From an uncultured Phocaeicola sp. (lineage in GTDB: Bacteria; Bacteroidota; Bacteroidia; Bacteroidales; Bacteroidaceae), in the NCBI GenBank assembly GCA_948579315.1, contig CAPAOL010000005.1, positions 1-64,000 of the forward strand: a DNA stretch of 64,000 nt, read 5' to 3'. Numbering within the stretch: the first letter of the stretch is position 1; every line of letters begins with the position of its first letter. Positions 8,392-18,196 of this stretch are shown here, piece after piece. The notes beneath the pieces are model-generated. The model worked only from the letters and a program-made list of their open reading frames with translations, was not told the origin of the DNA and did no database searches. The position numbers and the translations under genes were made by a program.

Positions 8392-8493
8392 TCTGTAATT
8401 AAGGTACATCTCTCTGTAATTTATATACATTCGCTATGTTATAAATTGTCTATTTTAATTGATTGGATTGCTTGTTCTACCACAGAATTATTA

Positions 8494-8501
8494 TAATTTT
8501 G
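8494..8501 (+). promoter_or_regulatory. -7 box upstream of the MBL stub and Tricorn gene
   Basis: TAATTTTG fits TAnnTTTG. The transcript would start near 8508 and cross the 41-codon stub before reaching the protease gene at 8700. Confidence 0.45.
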
Positions 8502-8547
8502 TGGCAGAACTTTTTATTTTGTATGATTCCTTTAATAACTAAGCATC

Positions 8548-8673
8548 ATGGGCTATACAATAACGACTCTTGTAGAGAATGGTGTCTATGGACGTAAATT
8601 GCAGGCAGAACACGGTCTTGCTCGCTATATGGAGACATCGGGACATAGATTGCTCTTCGATACGGGAGCGTAG
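8548..8673 (+). pseudogene. N-terminal stub of an MBL-fold metallohydrolase
   Basis: 41 codons: TLVENGVYGRKLQAEHGLAR and HRLLFDTGA, then a stop. This is the first strand and helix of the metallo-beta-lactamase-fold family (TLVEN...LxAEHGL...LLFDTG) with the HxHxDH metal site missing. The remainder has been lost, and the stub now sits in the leader of the Tricorn-like gene. Confidence 0.6.
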
Positions 8674-8699
8674 GAATAAAATATATATAATTATTTGAC

Positions 8700-11600
8700 A
8701 TGAAGAAACTAATAACTTCTTTAGCATTGGCATTGACCGCATTGTCCGGCTATGCCATTACTCCTTTGTGGATGCGTGACGCACGTATTTCACCGGATGG
8801 AACGGAGATTGTCTTTTGTTATAAAGGCGATATTTACAAAGTCCCCGCACAGGGTGGAACAGCCGTTCAGTTGACAACACAAGCATCTTATGAAGCTAAC
8901 CCCGTTTGGTCGCCCGACGGAAAGCAGATTGCATTTGCCAGCGACCGGAATGGGAATTTTGATCTCTTCATTATGCCTGCCGATGGCGGAACCGCTCAAA
9001 GGCTGACTTATCATTCGGCTTCGGAGATTCCTTCGGCTTTTACTCCGGACGGAAAGTATGTACTTTTCTCCGCATCTATTCAAGACCCTGCTGGCAGTGC
9101 TTTGTTTCCTACCGGAGCAATGACGGAATTGTATAAAGTTCCTGTTGGCGGAGGGCGTACCGAGCAAGTACTCGCTACTCCTGCCGAATGGGTTTGCTTT
9201 GATAAATCGGGGAAAAACTTTCTTTATCAAGACCGTAAAGGCTTCGAAGATGAATGGAGAAAACACCATACTTCTTCTATAACTAGAGATATATGGCTGT
9301 ATGATACACAAGCGGGAAAACATACCAATCTGACGAACCGGGAAGGGGAAGACTGCAATCCTGTGTATGCGCCCGATGGCAATTCTGTCTATTTTCTTAG
9401 CGAGCATAACGGTGGTTCATTCAATGTATATAACTTTTCGCTGAATACTCCGCAAGAGGTAAAAGCGGTAACTACATTCCGTACGCATCCGGTACGTTTC
9501 CTGTCAATCAGCGATAAAGGTACATTGTGCTATACCTATGACGGAGAACTTTATACGCAGGAAGCCAATGCCCGTCCGAAGAAAGTAAACGTCGAACTTG
9601 TCCGGGATGACGAAAAGGAGATTGCTTCCCTCAAATTCTCCCAAGGTGCTACTTCCGCTTCCGTATCCCCGGACGGCAAACAGGTTGCTTTTATTGTGCG
9701 TGGCGATGTCTTTGTCACTTCGACGGATTACACTACAACCAAGCAAATCACGAATACTCCGGGAAAAGAAGCCGCTGTGTCCTTTGCACCGGATAACCGG
9801 ACATTGGTCTATGCCAGCGAACGGACGGGTAACTGGCAACTTTACACTGCCAAAATAGCCCGTAAGGAAGAAGCCAATTTCCCTAATGCAACTCTTATCG
9901 AAGAAGAAGTCCTGCTTCCTTCCAAAACGGTGGAACGTGCTTATCCGCAATATTCTCCGGATGGCAAGGAATTGGCTTTTATCGAAGACCGCAAACGCTT
10001 AATGGTACTTGACTTAAAAACGAAGAAAGTTCGTCAAGTGACGGATGGTTCTACATGGTATAATACCGGTGGCGGATTTGACTACGAATGGTCGCCGGAC
10101 GGCAAATGGTTTACCCTCGAATTTATAGGCAACCGTCACGATCCTTATTCGGATGTAGGCATTGTCAGTGCACAGGGAGGGGAGATTACTAATCTGACAA
10201 ATAGTGGATATATCAGTGGTGCTCCGCGTTGGGTCTTGGACGGAAACGCTATTCTTTTCCAGACTGAACGTTACGGTATGCGTGCGCATGCTTCCTGGGG
10301 TTCGCAACAAGATGTGATGCTGGTATTCCTGAATCAGGATGCTTATGACCGCTATCGCTTGAGCAAGGAAGACTTCGAACTGCTCAAAGAATTAGAAAAG
10401 GAACAGAAGAAAGCGAAAGAGAAGGAAGGCGACAAGAAGAAAGACGGAAATAAGTCAAAAAAGGATGAGGCTGACGAGGATAAGTCATCCGAAGATAAGG
10501 CAGACAAGAAAGATATAGTTGTAGAACTTAACGGCATTGAAGACCGTATTGTCCGTCTGACTCTCAACTCTTCCGATTTAGGCAGTGCCATACTCTCAAA
10601 AGACGGAGAGAGTCTTTATTACTTCTCAGCTATCGAAGGTGGATATGACCTTTGGAAAATGAATCTTCGTGAAAAAGACACGAAGCGTCTGCACAAACTC
10701 AATACCGGTTGGGCATCATTGATGTTGGATAAGAAAGGAGATATTTTCTTGTTGGGAAGCCGGATTATGCAGAAAATGGATGCGAAGTCGGATGCATTGA
10801 AATCAATCAGTTATCAGGCTGAAATGAAAATGGATTTGGCTGCCGAGCGTGAGGCGATGTTTGACCATGTGTACAAGCAGCATCAAAAACGTTTCTATAA
10901 CCTCAATATGCACGGGGTAAACTGGGATGCTATGACTGATGCTTATCGTAAGTTCCTGCCTCATATTGATAACAATTATGACTTTGCAGAATTATTGAGT
11001 GAGTGGTTGGGTGAGCTGAATGTTTCACATACCGGAGGACGTTATTCTCCGAGAGGTGGAGGAGATATGACCTCTAATCTGGGTTTGTTGTTCGATTGGG
11101 AGTATCAGGGAAAAGGAATGAAAATCGCTGAGATAGTTGAAAAAGGTCCGTTCGACCATTCCCGTACGAAAGTAAAAGCTGGTTGCATTATTGAAAAGAT
11201 TAACGGCGAGGAACTGGCTCCGGATAAGGATATTACCGCTGTATTGAATAATAAAGCCGGAAAGAAAACTCTGGTTTCATTGTATAATCCGCAGAACAAG
11301 GAACGTTGGGAAGAAGTGGTAATGCCTATTACTAGTGGAAAGCTTAACGGTTTGTTATATAAACGTTGGGTAAAACAACGTGCGGCAGATGTTGAGAAAT
11401 GGTCGAAAGGACGTTTGGGATATGTTCATATTCAGTCGATGGGAGATGATAGCTTCCGTACTGTATACTCGGACATTCTAGGAAAATATAACAACTGCGA
11501 AGGTATTGTGATTGACACCCGTTTCAACGGTGGTGGGCGTCTGCACGAAGATATCGAGGTACTTTTCAGCGGTCAGAAATACTTTACGCAGGTAGTGCGT

Positions 11601-11975
11601 GGACGTGAAGCTTGTGATATGCCGAGCCGTCGCTGGAATAAACCGTCTATCATGTTGCAGTGTGAAGCTAACTACTCCAATGCACACGGAACTCCGTGGG
11701 TATACAAACATCAGAAGATAGGTAAGCTGGTAGGTATGCCTGTTCCGGGAACAATGACAAGCGTATCTTGGGAAACATTGCAAGATCCTTCACTGGTCTT
11801 CGGTATTCCTATCATCGGTTATCGTTTGCCTGACGGCAGTTATTTGGAAAATACCCAATTGGAACCGGATGTAAAGGTTGCCAATAATCCGGAAACAGTA
11901 GTCAAAGGAGAGGATACACAACTAAAGGTGGCTGTGGATGAACTTCTGAAAGAGATAGATAGTCAGAAGAAGTAA
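8700..11975 (+). CDS. Tricorn-like S41 peptidase with beta-propeller and PDZ domains
   Basis: 1091 residues. A signal peptide (MKKLITSLALALTALSGYA) is followed by repeated PD40/WD40-like blades (W-S-P-D-G-K-x-I-A-F) to about residue 545. Residues 560-605 are a Lys/Glu/Asp-rich linker. The C-terminal half has the Tricorn core domain, with the catalytic His candidate in NVSHTGG (near 776), a PDZ domain (about 790-870), and an S41 domain with FNGGGRLHED and the nucleophile Ser candidate in ANYSNAHGTP (near 992). Homologues degrade oligopeptides; the signal peptide indicates a periplasmic enzyme here. Monocistronic, ended by the terminator at 12001. Confidence 0.92.
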   Translation: MKKLITSLALALTALSGYAITPLWMRDARISPDGTEIVFCYKGDIYKVPAQGGTAVQLTTQASYEANPVWSPDGKQIAFASDRNGNFDLFIMPADGGTAQRLTYHSASEIPSAFTPDGKYVLFSASIQDPAGSALFPTGAMTELYKVPVGGGRTEQVLATPAEWVCFDKSGKNFLYQDRKGFEDEWRKHHTSSITRDIWLYDTQAGKHTNLTNREGEDCNPVYAPDGNSVYFLSEHNGGSFNVYNFSLNTPQEVKAVTTFRTHPVRFLSISDKGTLCYTYDGELYTQEANARPKKVNVELVRDDEKEIASLKFSQGATSASVSPDGKQVAFIVRGDVFVTSTDYTTTKQITNTPGKEAAVSFAPDNRTLVYASERTGNWQLYTAKIARKEEANFPNATLIEEEVLLPSKTVERAYPQYSPDGKELAFIEDRKRLMVLDLKTKKVRQVTDGSTWYNTGGGFDYEWSPDGKWFTLEFIGNRHDPYSDVGIVSAQGGEITNLTNSGYISGAPRWVLDGNAILFQTERYGMRAHASWGSQQDVMLVFLNQDAYDRYRLSKEDFELLKELEKEQKKAKEKEGDKKKDGNKSKKDEADEDKSSEDKADKKDIVVELNGIEDRIVRLTLNSSDLGSAILSKDGESLYYFSAIEGGYDLWKMNLREKDTKRLHKLNTGWASLMLDKKGDIFLLGSRIMQKMDAKSDALKSISYQAEMKMDLAAEREAMFDHVYKQHQKRFYNLNMHGVNWDAMTDAYRKFLPHIDNNYDFAELLSEWLGELNVSHTGGRYSPRGGGDMTSNLGLLFDWEYQGKGMKIAEIVEKGPFDHSRTKVKAGCIIEKINGEELAPDKDITAVLNNKAGKKTLVSLYNPQNKERWEEVVMPITSGKLNGLLYKRWVKQRAADVEKWSKGRLGYVHIQSMGDDSFRTVYSDILGKYNNCEGIVIDTRFNGGGRLHEDIEVLFSGQKYFTQVVRGREACDMPSRRWNKPSIMLQCEANYSNAHGTPWVYKHQKIGKLVGMPVPGTMTSVSWETLQDPSLVFGIPIIGYRLPDGSYLENTQLEPDVKVANNPETVVKGEDTQLKVAVDELLKEIDSQKK

Positions 11976-12000
11976 ATACAGGTGTGATTATATCTAAAAT

Positions 12001-12057
12001 AAAAAGTCGCTTCTTTGAAAGAATCAATCAGATTCTAACAGAGAAGTGACTTTCTTT
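12001..12057 (+). terminator. Terminator-like inverted repeat after the Tricorn gene
   Basis: AAAGTCGCTTCT pairs with AGAAGTGACTTT (one G-T pair) across a 26-nt loop, followed by CTTTTA. It could also serve the convergent gene from the right. Confidence 0.55.
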
Positions 12058-12131
12058 TATAACGATTTTCTTATATTGACCTTTTTATATGACTCCTTTT
12101 ATAAGGTGTTTATTTTAAATAGATATAGGGC

Positions 12132-12803
12132 TTACTTCCAGACCGGTAGTAATCTATGAAGGTTTTTTCTAGTCATTATCTTTTGATTCAGGAAGCTGAC
12201 GATATACCCCGTTATACAAGCGGCAATGAGTGATCCTTCGCGTACTCCCTGAATACCTTGAGTCAGCAGGAGCGAGAGAATCACGGCTAATGTAACCAAA
12301 GTAATATCGAAATAAACTTTGAACTTTCCAAATTCCTTGTTATAATGGCGGGATGCATATTTCACAAATGCTTCTGCGCTCATCATGGCTACTCTTGGTT
12401 TCAGTTCAAGCACTACTCCGATAGACTGCACTATGCATCCTGTAAGTAATAAAGCAATCGACATACCATAATTGGCAGGATGCAGTTCGCTTGTCAGCAT
12501 CATATTAAAATCAATGAATGCCGAAAAGATAAAAGAGAACGGTAGTTGAAGAAGAATTTCAATAATATCCTGTCGGGTTCTATTCTTTCGGATTAACCAA
12601 AATTGTCCCAAGATAAGCACCATGTTGATGATAAATGTGCAAGTACCCAACGATAAAGGACTATTCAGGCTTAATACATAATTGATGCTCGATATGGGAG
12701 TAGTTCCTAATGCCGAGCGTATAATCAACACGATACCTGCCGCTAAAAAATAGAGTCCGATAACAAACACTAAATACCTCTTAAAAATCTCTTTCATTTC
12801 CAT
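12132..12803 (-). CDS. YitT/YczE-type membrane protein (DUF6198-like)
   Basis: 223 residues with about five hydrophobic segments. The N-terminus VFVIGLYFLAAGIVLIIRSA plus LGTTPISSINYVLS is characteristic of the YczE/YitT-like family (small integral membrane proteins, G-T-x-P motif after TM1). Function is unknown; transport has been suggested for relatives. It is divergent from the AraC gene at 12959, which may regulate it. MEM at the start leaves an alternative ATG at 12797. Confidence 0.75.
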   Translation of the reverse strand: MEMKEIFKRYLVFVIGLYFLAAGIVLIIRSALGTTPISSINYVLSLNSPLSLGTCTFIINMVLILGQFWLIRKNRTRQDIIEILLQLPFSFIFSAFIDFNMMLTSELHPANYGMSIALLLTGCIVQSIGVVLELKPRVAMMSAEAFVKYASRHYNKEFGKFKVYFDITLVTLAVILSLLLTQGIQGVREGSLIAACITGYIVSFLNQKIMTRKNLHRLLPVWK

Positions 12804-12958
12804 GTCTTTTTAACTTCTTTCTATTGATTCCCTTTCCATGTATTGAAAAGGATATGCAAAGGTCCTGTTTTTTACTCTGAAATAGATTATCTAATTCCAT
12901 ACAGTTTTTGTCATATCCGAAACAAATCGTATTTTTACGTCATAAAATAAAGGTGTAA

Positions 12959-13849
12959 ATGGTGAAATTTCGTATATTTGACAATACGCAGTTGTTGAAG
13001 GAGCATCCTGAGCTTCCTCATTATAAAGAGGAGGTGGTTTGTTTCCGGAGTGAATATAAAGACAGAAGCTATCCCGCGAATGAATGTTATTTCAATCGGG
13101 AGCTTTATATGATATTCGTTCTTGAAGGGCGTTCGGAGATTCTACTGAATGGAGAGTTTATTGCGATAGAACCGAATATGTTGCTGATTCATGGAGCAAA
13201 TTATCTCACGGAACATCTTTATTCAAGTCGGGATATTAAATTTATCACTCTCGCCCTTTCCGAATCTATGCGGACGGATGATTCTTATCTGACACAAATC
13301 ACGGCAATCCTGTTGGCAACCATGAGGCGGAATAAGCAATATACGATTCAGTTGACGGAGTACGAAGCTCAAATTATCCATAAGGAGCTGGAAGTATTGA
13401 TGCATCTGATGAATATTGAACATCATTTCCTTTTCCGGCGTATACAGGCAGCGTGCAATTCTCTGTTTCTGGATATAGCAGATTTTCTTTCCCGAAAGAC
13501 CGTTATCAAGAAAGAGATCAGTCATAAAGATCATGTTCTGCAAGAATTTCATGCACTCGTTACCCGTAATTTCAGGGAAGAACATTTCGTGAGCTTTTAT
13601 GCGGATAAGCTGGCTATTAGTGAACAGTATCTGGCACGTATTGTACGTCTTGGAACAGGTAAGACTATCAATAGCCTTATTAATGAATTGTTAGTAATGG
13701 AAGCACGCACTTTATTGAGTTCCACCAAATTTACGGTTGGCGAGATTGCTGCTAAACTGGGTTTTAGTGATGCAGCCGGTTTTTGTAAGTTCTTCAAAAG
13801 AAATGCGGGACAGACTCCATTGAATTATCGGAAAGGATTATTGATTTGA
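12959..13849 (+). CDS. AraC-family transcriptional regulator
   Basis: 296 residues. A cupin-like N-terminal domain (YFNRELYMIFVLEGRSEIL; GEFIAIEPNMLLIHGANYL) precedes a long helical linker and a C-terminal AraC double helix-turn-helix (FYADKLAISEQYLARIVRL; FTVGEIAAKLGFSDAAGFCK; FFKRNAGQTPLNYRK). The gene is divergent from the membrane-protein gene at 12803 with a 155-bp shared promoter region, the usual layout for a local regulator and its target. Confidence 0.88.
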   Translation: MVKFRIFDNTQLLKEHPELPHYKEEVVCFRSEYKDRSYPANECYFNRELYMIFVLEGRSEILLNGEFIAIEPNMLLIHGANYLTEHLYSSRDIKFITLALSESMRTDDSYLTQITAILLATMRRNKQYTIQLTEYEAQIIHKELEVLMHLMNIEHHFLFRRIQAACNSLFLDIADFLSRKTVIKKEISHKDHVLQEFHALVTRNFREEHFVSFYADKLAISEQYLARIVRLGTGKTINSLINELLVMEARTLLSSTKFTVGEIAAKLGFSDAAGFCKFFKRNAGQTPLNYRKGLLI

Positions 13850-14018
13850 ACGGAAAGGATTGCTGAACTGAATGGGGAATTACTGAACTGAATAGGGAAT
13901 ATAATGAATTTAAATAACAAAATGATTGATTTGAATGAAAATGGAAGTAGGTTGATGCAGCTGTCCTTAAAGACCGTATACATCAACCTACCTGAATATA
14001 TAGTGAATGGGTTTGATT

Positions 14019-15776
14019 TTAACCGATCACTGCTGTGATATCTTCTACAATCTGTTCATCCGTCAGATGATTGGCACGGAGAAACTCCTGTATATCATAT
14101 CGGTCAACAAATTCTTTTTTAGCTCCAAAGTTCAGAACTTTCATGTTTGTAGCACCATAATAACGGGCAATCTTTTCACCGAAACTACCATCTAATACAC
14201 CGTCTTCCAATGTAATCACTAATTCGTGATCTGCTTTCAGTTCATCCATCAGTTCGTTGTCTACGCCGGTGATGTAACGCGGATTGATGAGTGTTGCGTC
14301 AATGTTGGCTTTTTCTTTCAGAAGTGATGCAACCGACTGTCCCAATCCATAGAACGAACCTAAAGCAAGAATGGCTACTTTTGATCCACGATGTGTCACT
14401 TTATAGCGATTGAGAACACTATAATCAGTCTCCACCGGTTCCCCACAAGTAATTACATCCGTTGCCGGTACACGGATGGCAACCGGGTGTTCGTTTTGGT
14501 GGAGGCTCCATTCTAGCATAGCAAGATATTCCTCTTTACAAGTCGGTGCCAGATAAACCATATTAGGAATATTACTGATGAGCGGAATATCGAAGAAGCA
14601 GAGGTGGGTTACATCATTCATTCCGGACAGTGTTCCCCAGAAGACCAACAAAACAGCCGGATTATTATTGATGCAGAGGTCTTGCGAAAGTTGATCGTAT
14701 GAACGTTGGATAAATGTGCTATATACTCCATAGACTGGTTTTCCGCCATTAGCTGCGATGCCGGAAGCAAGTGCTACCGCGTGTTCTTCGGCAATACCGA
14801 CATCTACAAACTGCTTGCCAGCTTCTTGGCGACGGTTGGGAGTAAATCCGAGAACGGCAGGAGTGCCCGAAGTGATTGTTACCACTCGCTTGTCTTCTTT
14901 CATCTTTTTCAGCAGATATTGGGCAGTTACTTCGCTATAATCTTCCGCATCCTCGGCAAACTTTGGTTTTCCGGTTTCTATATTGAAAGGAGTGAGCCAG
15001 TGAAAAGTTTCCTTATCTTGTTCTGCAGGTTCATACCCTTTTCCTTTCAGGGTATTAATATGTACTACTATCGGATGCTGAATATCTTTCACTTTAGAGA
15101 AAACCTCAACCAATGCTTCCACATTGTTGCCGTCGTTTACGTACATATAATCCAATCCCATAGCCTTGAAAAAATTGCATTCGCACAGACCGTTGCTGTC
15201 GCGCAAATCTTTCAGGTTCTTATATAGTCCGCCGTGATTCTCGGCAATAGACATTTGATTGTCGTTGACAATAATAATCATGTTTGTACCAAGCTCCGCT
15301 ACATAGTCCAATCCTTCAAATGCTTCGCCGCCACTTAAGGAACCGTCGCCTATCACGGCTATGATATTCTCATTGCCACCGGTCAGGTCGCGTCCTTTCG
15401 CCAATCCGCTAGCCAGGCTGACGGAAGTGGATGTATGACCGATAACAAAGAAATCATGCTTACTTTCTTGTGGTTCGGAATAACCGGATACGTTGTCATA
15501 CTCAGCAGGGTAGAGGAAAGCGTCTTTCCGTCCGGTCAGCATCTTATGCACATAACTCTGATGCGATACATCAAAAACAATCTTGTCTTCCGGTGAATTG
15601 AATACATAATGTAAAGCGATAGTCGCCTCCACCATTCCGAAATTAGGTCCGAAATGTCCGCCGTGTTCACTCAACTTTTGAAGGAGTGATGCACGGATTT
15701 CATTACTTAAATCATTGAGTTCATTAAACGATAACTTCTTTACGTCTGCGGGAGAGTAAATATTTTCTAAATACAT
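14019..15776 (-). CDS. 1-deoxy-D-xylulose-5-phosphate synthase-like transketolase
   Basis: 585 residues, slightly shorter than housekeeping DXS (about 620-640). The ThDP-binding motif is VIGDGSLSGGEAFEGLDYVA, the catalytic Glu lies in VGIAEEHAVALASGIA, and HGGHFGPNFG and GHTSTSVSLASGLAKG match DXS. DXS condenses pyruvate and glyceraldehyde 3-phosphate to start the MEP isoprenoid route. The isolated position and short length fit the divergent second DXS-like paralogue of Bacteroides, so true DXS activity is probable but not certain. The ATG at 15776 follows a -7 box at 15831-15838. Confidence 0.8.
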   Translation of the reverse strand: MYLENIYSPADVKKLSFNELNDLSNEIRASLLQKLSEHGGHFGPNFGMVEATIALHYVFNSPEDKIVFDVSHQSYVHKMLTGRKDAFLYPAEYDNVSGYSEPQESKHDFFVIGHTSTSVSLASGLAKGRDLTGGNENIIAVIGDGSLSGGEAFEGLDYVAELGTNMIIIVNDNQMSIAENHGGLYKNLKDLRDSNGLCECNFFKAMGLDYMYVNDGNNVEALVEVFSKVKDIQHPIVVHINTLKGKGYEPAEQDKETFHWLTPFNIETGKPKFAEDAEDYSEVTAQYLLKKMKEDKRVVTITSGTPAVLGFTPNRRQEAGKQFVDVGIAEEHAVALASGIAANGGKPVYGVYSTFIQRSYDQLSQDLCINNNPAVLLVFWGTLSGMNDVTHLCFFDIPLISNIPNMVYLAPTCKEEYLAMLEWSLHQNEHPVAIRVPATDVITCGEPVETDYSVLNRYKVTHRGSKVAILALGSFYGLGQSVASLLKEKANIDATLINPRYITGVDNELMDELKADHELVITLEDGVLDGSFGEKIARYYGATNMKVLNFGAKKEFVDRYDIQEFLRANHLTDEQIVEDITAVIG

Positions 15777-15830
15777 ATCAATTTGTTTTTTTACGTTTAT
15801 ACCTATTCTCTTTATCACATTATCACACTG

Positions 15831-15838
15831 CAAAGATA
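15831..15838 (-). promoter_or_regulatory. -7 box of the DXS-like gene
   Basis: Reads TATCTTTG on the minus strand, 55 nt upstream of the ATG at 15776. Confidence 0.5.
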
Positions 15839-16242
15839 CTGCTGATTTTGGATTCGGTTTGTATATAGATTACAGATTATTCTACCTATATTACCGACCT
15901 TGGAAAATGTGACTGATGATAAACCTGAAAATAGTAGATAATATATATGGGTTTTCAGTTTCGGCTTTTCTCATTTTGTTTAATGATTCTTTAGTTATTT
16001 CTCCTAATAAACTTGGTGTTCGCAAAAGCAGGAAGTTTGGCTTTGGCTTCTCTGGTTTTGATACTTACCTCATTTCCTTAAATTAGGTTAGAATAAATAT
16101 TATAGCAGATTGATAAAAAATAGAATCTGTAATTCGGGTAATAATGTCAGTAATTCATCTACATACAGTCTCTTTATTTCACCCTATTTTTGCAACGTAG
16201 AAAATAGATAATCAATTCTTTAATTATTAAAACATAAGAGAT
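15839..16242. other. Divergent intergenic region
   Basis: About 400 bp of AT-rich sequence between the DXS-like gene and the hydrolase operon. Apart from the two -7 boxes at its ends, nothing further was recognised. Confidence 0.5.
16185..16192 (+). promoter_or_regulatory. -7 box of the hydrolase operon
   Basis: TATTTTTG fits TAnnTTTG, 51 nt upstream of the ATG at 16243. It probably drives the four genes 16243-20630. Confidence 0.5.
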
Positions 16243-17274
16243 ATGAAACGGATTTTATTATTAGCAACTGTATTTATTATGATGCTCGGAACTAGTTTTT
16301 CTTCTGCACAGACAGATGCAGATAACTTTTATAAAAGTGATTTTGTAAGTGTGGAGAAAGTTTCTTTTTCCAACCAGTATAAAATGAAGGTAGCCGGAAA
16401 TATGTTTCTGCCTAAGAACATGAAAGAAGGAGAGCAATACCCGGCAATCATTGTCGGACACCCAATGGGAGCAGTCAAGGAACAGAGTGCAAACCTTTAT
16501 GCAACTAAAATGGCGGAGCGGGGGTTTGTCACACTCTCCATAGACCTTTCTTTTTGGGGTGGGAGCGAAGGCGAGCCGCGCAATGCCGTTCTGCCGGAAG
16601 TTTATGCGGAAGACTTTAGTGCCGCAGTTGATTTTTTAGGCACCCGTCCGTTTGTTGACCGGAATCTGATTGGAGTAATCGGTATTTGCGGTAGTGGAAG
16701 TTTTGCTATCAGTGCAGCGAAAATAGACCCTCGCCTTAAAGCCATTACGACAATCAGTATGTACAATATGGGTACGGCTAGCCGTAACGGGCTAAAACAC
16801 TCATTGACATTGGAACAGAGAAAGCAAATAATGGCTGAAGCGGCAGAACAGCGTTATGCTGAATTTTTAGGTGGAGAAACTAAATATACAGGTGGTACTG
16901 TACATCAACTGACAGAAAAGTCTAGTCCGATTGAGCGGGAGTTCTATGAGTTCTACCGTACACAAAGAGGAGAATTTACCCCCGACGGAGCAACTCCTAT
17001 GACCACCACCCATCCTACACTTTCAAGCAATGTGAAATTTATGAATTTCTATCCTTTCGAAGATATTGAGACTATTTCACCCCGCCCTATGCTTTTCATC
17101 ACCGGTGAAAATGCCCACTCACGTGAATTTAGTGAAGATGCCTACCGATTGGCTGCCGAACCTAAAGAACTGTATATAGTACCCGGCGCCGGACACGTAG
17201 ACCTTTACGACCGTGTAAGCCTTATACCATTTGACAAGCTGGAATCTTTCTTCAAGGAGTATCTGAAGAAATAG
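16243..17274 (+). CDS. Secreted alpha/beta hydrolase (dienelactone hydrolase/YcjY-like)
   Basis: 343 residues. A signal peptide (MKRILLLATVFIMMLGTSFS, cleavage near SAQ) precedes an alpha/beta-hydrolase fold. The nucleophile elbow is GICGSGS at about 147-153, with Cys in the usual Ser position, as in dienelactone-hydrolase-type enzymes. The acid is probably in FITGENAHSREF and the His in GAGHVDLYD near 318. Substrate unknown, probably a small ester in the periplasm. First gene of an operon with DUF3737, MalY and cupin/CMD genes. Confidence 0.8.
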   Translation: MKRILLLATVFIMMLGTSFSSAQTDADNFYKSDFVSVEKVSFSNQYKMKVAGNMFLPKNMKEGEQYPAIIVGHPMGAVKEQSANLYATKMAERGFVTLSIDLSFWGGSEGEPRNAVLPEVYAEDFSAAVDFLGTRPFVDRNLIGVIGICGSGSFAISAAKIDPRLKAITTISMYNMGTASRNGLKHSLTLEQRKQIMAEAAEQRYAEFLGGETKYTGGTVHQLTEKSSPIEREFYEFYRTQRGEFTPDGATPMTTTHPTLSSNVKFMNFYPFEDIETISPRPMLFITGENAHSREFSEDAYRLAAEPKELYIVPGAGHVDLYDRVSLIPFDKLESFFKEYLKK

Positions 17275-17329
17275 TGATAACAGGAGGCGTAAATGTAACT
17301 TTTGAAATAACAGATTAAAGAATAAACTA

Positions 17330-18193
17330 ATGGAACAAATAAGAAATAAAGAATATGGAGGCGAACGTCCTCTGTTCGCGACCCACGATCTTCAACTGGA
17401 AGATGTAACAATTCACGCTGGTGAATCTGCATTGAAAGAATGTAGTAATATTATAGCAATCAACTGTCGCTTTGAAGGAAAATATCCTTTTTGGCATACT
17501 AACGGATTCATTGTGAAAAACTGTCTCTTTACAGAGGGAGCCCGTGCTGCTCTATGGTACTCTCAAAGTCTGCAAATGGCAGATACCTTGGTAGAAGCCC
17601 CGAAGATGTTTCGCGAAATGGACGGGATAAAACTCGAAAACGTGCAGTTGCCTAATGCTTTGGAAACGTTTTGGTATTGCCGTAATATAGAGCTAAAGAA
17701 CGTGCAGATAGACAAAGCTGATTATCTTTTTATACATAGCGAGAATATTAAGATAGAGCACTACGCTCAAAACGGAAACTATTCATTCCAGTACTGTAAG
17801 AACGTGGAAATCCGTAATGCAGTTATCAATTCCAAAGATGCATTCTGGAATACGGAAAATGTAACAGTCTATGATTCCGAACTGAATGGGGAATATCTAG
17901 GCTGGCATTCTAAAAACTTACGTCTGGTAAATTGCAGGATTTCGGGCACTCAACCACTTTGCTATGCACATGACCTGGTCATGGAAAATTGTACAATGGC
18001 AGAGGACGCTGACCTCGCTTTTGAACACAGTAGTGTGAAAGCAACGATTAAGAGCCCGGTTCACAGCGTGAAGAATCCCTGCACGGGGAGCATTATTGCC
18101 GAAAGTTTCGGGACAATCATCTTGGACAAGAACCTCAAAGCACCGGGAAATTGTGAATTGAAACTTTGGGACGAACTGACTTGTTTTGATTGA
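17330..18193 (+). CDS. DUF3737 family protein (right-handed beta-helix)
   Basis: 287 residues. Repeated short beta-strand turns (KECSNIIAINCRFEGKYPFW; VKNCLFTEGARAALWYSQSL; ENVQLPNALETFWYCRNIEL) give the parallel beta-helix pattern of DUF3737. No signal peptide is present. Function is unknown. Its gene commonly sits beside MalY-like or carboxymuconolactone decarboxylase genes, as it does here; a gap of 3 nt to the next ATG shows tight coupling. Confidence 0.85.
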   Translation: MEQIRNKEYGGERPLFATHDLQLEDVTIHAGESALKECSNIIAINCRFEGKYPFWHTNGFIVKNCLFTEGARAALWYSQSLQMADTLVEAPKMFREMDGIKLENVQLPNALETFWYCRNIELKNVQIDKADYLFIHSENIKIEHYAQNGNYSFQYCKNVEIRNAVINSKDAFWNTENVTVYDSELNGEYLGWHSKNLRLVNCRISGTQPLCYAHDLVMENCTMAEDADLAFEHSSVKATIKSPVHSVKNPCTGSIIAESFGTIILDKNLKAPGNCELKLWDELTCFD

Positions 18194-18196
18194 AAT

